This document shows positions 56,542-64,000 of a stretch of DNA of 64,000 nucleotides, piece after piece; the stretch's first letter is position 1; each line of letters begins with the position of its first letter. The stretch is from Muricea muricata. Its lineage: Eukaryota; Cnidaria; Anthozoa; Malacalcyonacea; Plexauridae. The stretch spans positions 38,749,059-38,813,058 of the forward strand of contig OY979718.1 in the NCBI GenBank assembly GCA_963855995.1, read 5' to 3'. The position numbers and the translations under genes are program-made. Below the pieces are notes generated by a model. The model saw only the letters and a list, made by a program, of their open reading frames with translations, searched no databases and was not told the origin of the DNA.

Positions 56542-58871
56542 CAGGGTTGGTAACTTGGCTTTTTTAAAGCCAAATAACTCGGTTTTAGCTTTTTGATTTC
56601 TTCTTTGGCCGGAAAAAAATGTTTGGCCTTTTGGCTTTATTTTGGCTTTTTTATCGAGTGACAAGATTTACGTAAAAACTGTCAATGCCGTAGACACATT
56701 CGTGTAAATACGCGCTATTTTATGTATGTGTTCAACATAAAACTGTATCATTTTTTGTAAAGTTGAAGACTTTTGAACTTAAATTTAGAATATTAGAAAT
56801 TAGCTGGACCCGATCTGATTGATACCATGTCAAAACATTAATTGATAAAATTTGGCTCTTTTTGGCTTTTTTGGAAAAAAGTAAAATTTGGCTTTATTTT
56901 GTTAAATTTGGCCTTTTTTAAAACGTGAAGGCTATTTCAGATACCTTGAAGCAGATCGGTCCCAGCACTTTCGTTAATTTCACACGGCCAGACAAAGGTC
57001 TTATAATACTTTTGCTATATTAAAACTATTCCCACTCACTGGGACTGTATCTTCACCAAATTTAGCTAAAGAGCGAGCGCGTAGCACGACAATCATTACT
57101 CGCCCTTCGGGCTCGCACTTTAGCTAAGTTTGGTGAAGTAGATACAGTCCCAGTGAGTGAGAATAGTTCTAATATAGCATAAGACCTTTGTTTGGCGGTG
57201 TGAAATTAAGGGGGTCCACTAGTACTGAAAACTTTTTTTTGTGTTTTAATGGTATGATACTCATCTTTGGTCAGTTGTTAGAGCATGGTGACACTGTCAT
57301 GAAAATATATTTTTTAAAGTTACTGTTGCCATGTTTACCCAATTTAATTACCCCCAATGGTGAAAAATGGGCACATTTGTAAACATGATATCTAAAGAAG
57401 CATGCAAGATAAAAACATGAAATAACTTTTATTCAATAGTTTAGGACATGCTCTAGAGGATGAACTACAATTATACTCATAGAGTGAATAATAAATTTTT
57501 TACAGCCAAAATGTTGAAAATTCAGGATGTCAGCATGACTTTGATTGTCATATTTTTTTTGCAATTGTAGATATTTGTATGATTCTAGTTCATCCCCAAG
57601 AGTATGAAATAGAGAAGCTACATTGAAAATTTGAGGTTAATTACTCAAATACTTCTTGAGATATTGCAATAACGGTCATTGGCCATTTTCAAACATTTGA
57701 GAAAAAACAGCTTTAAAGTTATGTTCCAAAGTATCTGCGAATTTATAATTTTAAAGCCACAAAATTTAAATCAAAAGCCTCTTAAAAGTATCCTGGTTTA
57801 AGGGTCTCCTTTTATTTTCTGTTATCTGGTAATATTTTCGGTTATCGGCATGCTTCCAAGGCTTGTTGTAGTGCCTTTTTTGCTATTTTCGTGTTGCTGT
57901 TTTTGTGCTCTTTCACTTTGTGGACATAATATTTGCTTGTTTCTGAATTTATCCTCTAAAAAGTATTTATTGCAGCCGAACCAGCAATATTTAATACACG
58001 ATCTTTGCATTCAACCGGGTTTCGCATGAATCTTAAACGTACAACATCCCAATTAAAAATTTACTTTTCCAGCTAGCACTTTTCTTATGCACGTTCCTAA
58101 TTTATATCGATTTGGACTCGCGCATTACTTTGTTTAAGGCTTTTGAAAGTGATTAAAGAATACTACGACCATAAAGGATTCTGGGTAATTAAGAAAAATT
58201 TTGGTGCGACCCATAGCCTCCTACCAAAACAAGGAAAATATATACAAGCATTGTACAATACAAACATTTCGAAACACTAGAGCGCTACTTCAACACTTCT
58301 AACTTACGGATATAAAGCCAGTTTTCACATAATTTCAAATGCTTGTGGACAGATTTAACATCAGCCTCTCAGCACCACCGAGTCGTGTAAAATTTCGTAT
58401 AATACTCGACGACTTACGCAGTGTTTATATCACACACTTCTTCGTGCAACAGAGATCGGGCTCCTCGGACTTTATGATGTCCTCACCCAACTGATTCTGG
58501 TTAAATCTAGGCAGTAAACACATTACAAGCTTCACGCTTCGAAAAGCTTGTTTTCCTAGCCATTTTGTCTCTAGTGTCAGAAAACGAAACTAGTTACCAG
58601 GAACCGCGTGGTCAGCTCGAAATTCCACCAAAAAGCATTTAAAAACATATTAAAAGTTTTGTTATCTATCCCAAACTTTAGTAGCATTATTCTTAACTGC
58701 TTAATGCTTCCTATAAGACAAAAAAAAATTTTTACTAAATTGCTAAATTTTGGGTATTGGACCCCCTTAACGAAAGTACTGGGACCGATCTGCTTCAAGG
58801 TATCTAAAATAGCCTTCACCTTTTTAAAACTTCATTTGGCTTTGTGCATGCGCAAAAGCCTACCAACCCTG
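56542..58871. mobile_element. hAT-type element, 2330 bp, TTTGGTTT target duplication
   Basis: Ends CAGGGTTGGTA and the inverse TACCAACCCTG, with the CAGGG start common to hAT families. TTTGGTTT occurs at 56534-56541 and 58872-58879. A second set of inverted blocks lies further in (AAGGCTATTTCAGATACCTT, GAAGCAGATCGGTCCCAGCA at 56930-56974 versus 58760-58815). The left arm also holds a 300-bp stretch rich in TTTGGCTTTT repeats. The centre is non-coding. A palindromic MITE interrupts the left inner arm at 56978. Confidence 0.88.
56978..57205. mobile_element. Palindromic MITE, 228 bp, TTAA target duplication
   Basis: TIRs start TTTCACACGGCCAGACAAAG (right inverse TTTCACACCGCCAAACAAAG), and the arms pair almost along the full length around a GGGCGAGTAATGATTGTCG core. 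TTAA lies at 56974-56977 and 57206-57209. The partner arm of the host hAT element (TTCGTTAAGGGGGTCC at ~58765) shows the empty site with a single TTAA, which confirms the boundaries. The interior has CGCGCTCGC/CTCGCCCTTCGGGCTCG phrases often seen in cnidarian DNA. Confidence 0.92.
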
Positions 58872-59246
58872 TTTGGTTTCGACGAGTGAGAATTTTTCAC
58901 AAGTTTATTTCCAGCAAAAATTGGCCAAAAATACACGGTTTTTGTCGGAAATTTGTCAAATTTTATAACATATTATATAAATTCATCTGTCATTGTTTAG
59001 ATATTTATGAATGTTAATGGATTTAAATAAAGAATTTTACTTATACAAAAATGGTATTTTTTAACGAAATTCTTTAAAAGGACTTATAATATATGCAATG
59101 ACTTTCATGAATGGCGCTTGCGGCTCGCGACAAATTTTACACGCACTTTTTGGGTTGCCTATGGGTCTACCTGCAAAGTGAACACAAAGTCGGCTTCAAT
59201 CACCCCCCCCCCCTCCCGGACGTATCGTTCCAGATCTATTATAGGT

Positions 59247-60102
59247 CAATGGAGGTCGCAGGCTAAAAAGCGTCTATGGCCGTTTAGCCTTATTGAAGCA
59301 ATGGCCTAGTTTGTAAATTGTTACTCTGTAGCGAAAGTTTAACATCCTATCGTCCTGAGTCCAAAATCTTCAGATCAGAATGTTTAAATGTGTTATTTTT
59401 GCAGCAATTCAAACAAGCAGGGTTAAAATTCTGACTTGTCCAAGTTTTGCATAATTTATTAACATTAAAAATTCCCAGAGGTTACTTTACAGTGTGAAAT
59501 TGTTTAACAACACATTTAATTGACAAGGTTTACACATAACGAAATAGAACGTAAACTAGCTTAAATGCCATATCATCAATTTCTTCCTTCAACGTGTCCG
59601 CCTTCAAGTTCCACGCATTTTATTAGAGACCTTTAGATTGGCGTTTACAGCAAACGGCAAACCTCATGCATGTTCTTTCTTATAAAATCGAAATCATGAA
59701 CCGTGAAATGTTCAAACTATACGATTTATTCAATAAATGAAAAATACTGATCTACGATGTATTTGTATGACCACCAAAAGGTATCACTGACGGATAATAG
59801 TTGAGGGCCTCGATCTGTTGGACTCAGGAAGATAATGATGTTAAACTTTTGGTAGAGAGTAACAACTTGCAAACTGGCCTATTGCTTAAATAACTATGCT
59901 ACAAATTTCCGGAGGGAATTTTTTTTGGGACACCCTGTATAATGTGGCTGCCAGGGAGACCTCCGAGGAACCCCCGAGGGAACCCCGAGGTGGTGCAGGT
60001 ATTTGACTGCTTGAACCGGTGCGGCCATTTGAGACGAACGAGTCAAAAAAACCAAACGGGCCGAAAAGTGCTAAACGGCCAGAAACGCTTTTTAGCCTGC
60101 GC
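59247..60102. repeat. Inverted arms around a truncated mariner-like element
   Basis: CGCAGGCTAAAAAGCGTCTA...GGCCGTTTAGCC (59252-59287) is repeated in inverse at 60065-60102. Between them, 59288-59380 pairs in inverse with 59800-59895 (GCAATGGCCTAGTTTGTAAA, GTTTAACATC...TCCTGAGTCC). The right terminus of the inner unit at 59937 reads CAGGGTGTCCCAAAAAAAAT in inverse and is followed by TA (59938-59939), a Tc1/mariner-type end; its left end is lost. No transposase was recognised. Confidence 0.6.
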
Positions 60103-60286
60103 TCCCTCACCATTTTTGACGTACATGTACATTACGAGACACTGGTCTTACATATCCTAAAGGAGATATGTTTCCAGGCCGAGACATTGTCGAGGGCTGG
60201 AGGAAACAGGGGTAACTACAATCCTGGAAATTCATTCGTAGTTAATTTTAATGGTATTTCCCAATCTCCCCCGCCCTCCTTTTACA

Positions 60287-61645
60287 ATGTCGGAATTAAA
60301 TGCCACACACTATACAAATAGACGCTCGCTTTTCCAACATTGTTCGCAGGATGAAACAAGAGGAATTTATATGGTGCGCAAAAGTTCACATGGAGGCGTT
60401 AGTTATCCACTTCATGTCCGGAAATGTGTTTGGTCTCCAAGTGAAGAAAGTGGCAACAAAAATGCCTTTTGTGAAAGCAACAGTTGCCGAGATTACATGG
60501 AAGTTGCCTGGAGAAGTGGCATGAATGCTATGGAATGTCACCACATCAGGGAAGTTGGTGTGAAAACAATGTATAAAGAAAAAGTGCAACTACGCAGAAG
60601 TGATCTTGATGACCTTTCGTGTGAAGGAGAATTTAAAATGATAAAAGAAGAACGCATTAATCAATGCATATCTCTTTTGCAAGCAGCATCTGAAAACAAC
60701 GCAGATTTAATTGTCAGTTTTGAAGATGGCGAAAGATACATTCATTTTTCTGTATACGATGGTGGCGTCCACTATTACTCCAAACTAGGAAGGGTTATCG
60801 TAACATGTGACCTCAAAAATGGGCAACTCGATTGTGGATGTTGTCGCCGTAAACGTGGTTGTGTACATAAGGCTGTTTGTTTGTGGTATCTGCGCAGTGT
60901 CGACAAGTTGGAACGATTCCGTAGTTTTAGAGACGACGATAATAGCAATGATATATATAGGAGACGAGAGTGCTGAAACAGATGCATCGTTTGACAATAA
61001 TGGACTTTTTTATCCTCCTACTGACGAACGTATGGTTGCAAACATGTGCAAATACCTAAAAGCAAATAAAAGAATTCCAATGTCAGCCACTCGTGATAAA
61101 TCTAAATCCGTTCCTTGACGTTACACTCCCGTTGAAAAGAGATGTCCGTTTTGCGATGTTCACCTGAGTAAGCCCATACGAATAACGGCAAAAGCAACGG
61201 TAGTTACGATGGATTTTGTAATAACCAACGCAGAAACATATTTTGTGAAATGTGGGTCTTGTGAGATGTGCTTCCGCTACCAAGAACACGACGAAGGCGT
61301 GCATAATTTTAATGATACCTTTTTAATAGGATTGGACGTGTGCAACTATTTCAGAGAGAGCCTTCAATGTCACATACCAATTGGCAACGCGACCAAAGTT
61401 TAGAAAGGAGTTTGAAAACTAAGTTAAACAGCCGTACGATCCTTAATGCTTTTCTTCATTTTGATGCTCTAAGTTGTCACGAATACAAATTTAACTGCTC
61501 AACATGTGGACATCACCCTGCCATCATGAACATGGATCTAAACCGTAAAGTATCATTTCAGTGTCCAGCAGAATCATTGCGCCTTCCAGACGAGTACAAG
61601 CAAGATTCGGAGGAAAATGATGTCGAAGACTGTGAATTGTTTTGA
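60287..61645 (+). pseudogene. N-terminal third of a Zisupton/KDZ-type transposase gene: SWIM finger and Cys-rich ribbons, broken
   Basis: Chosen start ATG 60287 (MSELNATHYTNRR); an in-frame ATG at 60251 adds 12 Pro-rich residues. First block: SGNKNAFCESNSCRDYMEVA. SWIM zinc finger: GQLDCGCCRRKRGCVHKAVC (CXCX6CXH) at about 60825-60884. Loss of one TA near 60955 shifts the frame to IYIGDESAETDASFDNNGLF. A TGA at 61116-61118 interrupts it. A zinc ribbon with CPFC...CGSCEMC follows (61139-61270). A second shift near 61395 leads to ILNAFLHFDALSCHEYKFNC and CSTCGHHPAIMNMDLNRKV. A TGA at 61643-61645 closes the frame just before the intact part. SWIM domains in transposases are DNA- or protein-binding. 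The gene continues without a gap into 61646-64000. Confidence 0.7.
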
Positions 61646-64000
61646 GAAAATGTTGAGTTCTCGATGATTGTCCGAGGGTTTCCTGGGGTTGCTGTGCAAG
61701 AGTTTTGTGTTAAACCGGATTTGTTGAACTGGGCACCGTTTATTGGCAGCGATACGAGAGAAAGCAAACGTGTATTCAATACAGAGCACAGAAAAGTTAA
61801 AGTGGAAGACGGCAAAATCGAAGACGATTGCCGCGAAGTAACTGAAGAAAGATTGCTGGAGATGCTTCACCATTCAACGCTGAAAGAGGTACGATCCTTT
61901 GCCAAAAGACTTGGGCTGACTGGAACTGGCAGCAAGCTAGAGATTATTATGAACATTAAAAATGCTGTTCAAAATAACGATGAGAAATTCAACAAAGCTT
62001 TCAGCAAATTATGGGGTTGTTCTGGAGGATGGGCATCCGGAACTTGCCCCCATGGCGTTGTTTATGCATTGAAATTCCTTATTCGTTCAGAGAGTCCCCG
62101 TGATTATGTCGACATTTTGCTGTCGATGAAACACCAACCAAACGTCACAATAGTTGATGTTGCAAACCTGGTCACGGCACACGGTAATCGTAGAAAAAAT
62201 GGAATGTTTTCGCCTAACAGCGGTATGTTGATGGAACCAACACCCGAAAATTTTCAAGAAGCAAAGGCACGTCATTTAGACATTTCGTTGGATTGGTTGA
62301 ATGTTCAAGGTTCAGAAAATACAGCGGTTACTGGCCACCCAATTACCGGTTCAAACGACCACTTCTGTTTATTTGACCGATTTCATGAATGCAATCCCCA
62401 GAATGAGCGTGAGGTGTTGCGGAGAGTAACGCATGTTAGACAGTTAAACGGTTTGATAAACACCCAACGTCAAGAGCAGTTATACAATGTGTTTAACAGA
62501 GATAGCCGATTCTTAAACTCTATGACTCCTGTTAATCATATTTTTTTATTCCGATCAAATATTGACTTGCTGAATGAACGTATTAATGAAAGAAACATCA
62601 GTAATATTGCCCAGTTATCATCGTTCGCAGTAACTGAAGATCAATTTGGACGAGCCATATTTGACAAAACAAAACGTGCACCCGCAACAACACCCACGAA
62701 AGCAACAACTACTTCTACGAAGCAGCCCGATATGTCAGATACAAGCCTAGTACCTCCTGCCCAAACTTCCGAAATTGAAGAAACTCTACAAAGGGAGATA
62801 AAAAGTGCATCGGAAAGTCAAGTTATTTTGACAGATTGCCCAAGCAGCCCAGACGATGATCCATGCGTATTTTACAGTCGACCACCAGATACGTCAAATG
62901 AACCTCGCGTAATGAATACAACCAACTTTCCAGAATTTGAAGAATTACAGACTGAGGAAGACTTCTGGATAAAAGAACTGGGTTTGCAAATCATTGACAA
63001 GACGATTTTAGAAAAAGCACATTGGTTGAATGATCGCATTATGCTGGCGGTGTTTAAGATCCTGCGTGCCCACCCTTGTACAGCTGATATTGGCGGACTA
63101 CAAGACCTGATTCCCGCAGTCAAATACGGATTCCGGAAAGAAAACTGTGTACATTTTGTCCAGATTGTAAATGTCCGTGGCAATCACTGGGTAACAATAT
63201 CGAACATCAAGTCCAAGAATGGTGATGTCTGCATATACGATAGTTATATAAACCTGAATCGAAAGGGCGATAAAGTCAGCTATCCAATCAATGTTGAGCA
63301 ATGTGCCTGCAAGTTGGCAAGCTCAGTTGGCTTTTTTAACATGGCTGTGGCTAACGTTCAGCAACAAAAAGGTGGCGCTGCTTGTGGTCTGTATGCAGTG
63401 TCAAACACCATTGCGCTATGTTTTGGAGAGGATCCTCTCACATTAAGATGGAATCAAGAAGTCATGGGTGCTAATCTTATGCGGTTGTTTGTTGATCGAG
63501 ATTTTGCAACATTCCTGGCTTCTACGAGCAAACGGAGAGATCCACCTATTGAGAAGTATCTTTTTGAGTGGGTGTGCTGGGTGCATTGTCATTGGGCCTC
63601 GCCAGATGATGGGAAGCTAATGGGACAGTGCAAGAAATGCAAGAGGTGGTTCCACAGAGATTGCGAGAAGGGAAATTTCGATGATCCCGAATGGAAATGC
63701 ATCAAATGCACCAAACGAGAAGAAGAGGCAAAAAGATGGAAAGAGGCCCGACGTCAGGAAAGAGAGAAATGCTTCATAAAATTACGCGAGGTGTCCAAGA
63801 AAAACGAAGATCATCAGGATTTAGTGGCACATTACGATAAATTAAACGAAGTAGCATTTAACGGCGAGCTTCCTCCTGGTAATGACAACGTTGGTTTTGT
63901 AGGTATGAAGGAGTTCAACAATTGTACAGGTGAGAAGAAGTGCCATGGGGACCTTGGTATTACTTACAGTCATGGCGAATTTATGTTCATCATAATCTTT
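61646..64000 (+). CDS. Zisupton/KDZ-type transposase C-terminal two-thirds with SAP, Ulp1-like protease, PHD-like finger and SprT-like start; runs off the window
   Basis: Open for 785 codons with no stop; first in-frame ATG 61664. Order: SAP-like helix pair (TLKEVRSFAKRLGLTGTGSK, ~61880-61970). Putative RNase H-fold core: SGGWASGTCPHGVVYALKFL, ESPRDYVDILLSM, VTIVDVANLVTAHGN (possible first Asp), DHFCLFDRFHECNP, EREVLRRVTHVRQLNGLINT, SMTPVNHIFLFRSNID. Thr/Ser-rich linker. Ulp1-like cysteine protease: HWLNDRIMLAVFKILRAHPC, His in GNHWVTISN, Asp in VCIYDSY, Gln in QQQKGGAACGLYAV with the Cys nucleophile (~63020-63420). PHD-like finger: VCWVHCHW, GQCKKCKRWFHRDCEKG, EWKCIKC (~63570-63710). Coiled, Lys/Glu-rich stretch, then YDKLNEVAFNGELPPG and CHGDLGITYSHGEFMFI, like the start of a SprT-type metalloprotease, whose HExxH would lie beyond the edge. 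SWIM, SAP and Ulp1 together fit Zisupton/KDZ. Alternatives: a domesticated derivative. Confidence 0.78.

Noticed and set aside
59118..60160. Several short plus-strand frames with KRPETLF-type phrases
   Set aside because: They derive from the inverted arms and from the truncated mariner-like unit, with equal frames on both strands.

Overview
This window looks like eukaryotic nuclear DNA from an early-branching animal. A cnidarian, most likely an anthozoan, is the best guess. The reasons are AT-rich sequence, two intron-containing animal genes with good splice sites, and a dense nest of mobile elements of kinds common in cnidarian genomes: Ty3/gypsy, BEL/Pao, CR1/jockey-type LINEs, a Penelope-like RT, hAT, Tc1/mariner, TTAA-target elements and a Kyakuja-Dileera-Zisupton-like transposase. 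The placement is inferred from gene content; no species marker was read.

Layout. 1-1380 is a decayed Ty3/gypsy gag-protease on the minus strand, followed by a ~140-bp purine-rich tandem repeat (1400-3100) and featureless DNA. A palindromic GATCGATC/GTCGAC minisatellite (6655-7016) abuts a LINE (7020-11945). That LINE is split by a 3.2-kb Tc1/mariner-type element (7474-10682) which carries a transposase relic and a convergent second reading frame with a zinc knuckle. 11946-15348 holds a BEL/Pao fragment and several MITEs. 15349-20480 is a minus-strand LINE whose ORF1 is split by a 2-kb foldback element. 20640-26433 is a stack of minus-strand relics: integrase, BEL gag-RT, jockey-type RT and Penelope-like RT.

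The two host genes are a GT31 beta-1,3-galactosyltransferase-like gene (27315-28763, +, two exons) and a hormone-sensitive lipase gene (38051-46006, -, seven exons, 698 residues, complete catalytic triad). Between them sits a 7-kb hAT element (30637-37612) with a perfect 8-bp target duplication. Inside its transposase gene is a 1.6-kb TTAA-flanked element that carries a stand-alone P2X7 C-terminal (ballast) domain reading frame. Upstream of the lipase gene is another hAT-type element (46414-51224), itself interrupted by a non-autonomous relative of the 7-kb element (46503-48541). A further hAT-type element (56542-58871) contains a TTAA palindromic MITE.

The right end (60287-64000, running off the window) is a large multidomain gene of Zisupton/KDZ type: SWIM finger, Cys-rich ribbons, SAP-like segment, putative transposase core, Ulp1-like protease, PHD-like finger and the start of a SprT-like region. 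Its first third is broken by stops and frameshifts, but its last 785 codons are open.

The insertions can be ordered because several empty sites are recoverable: excising an element with one target copy restores a reading frame (LINE plus mariner; hAT transposase plus the TTAA element; LINE ORF1 plus foldback element), or the partner inverted arm shows the empty site (the MITE at 56978). All family calls come from motifs read by eye; no database search was run.
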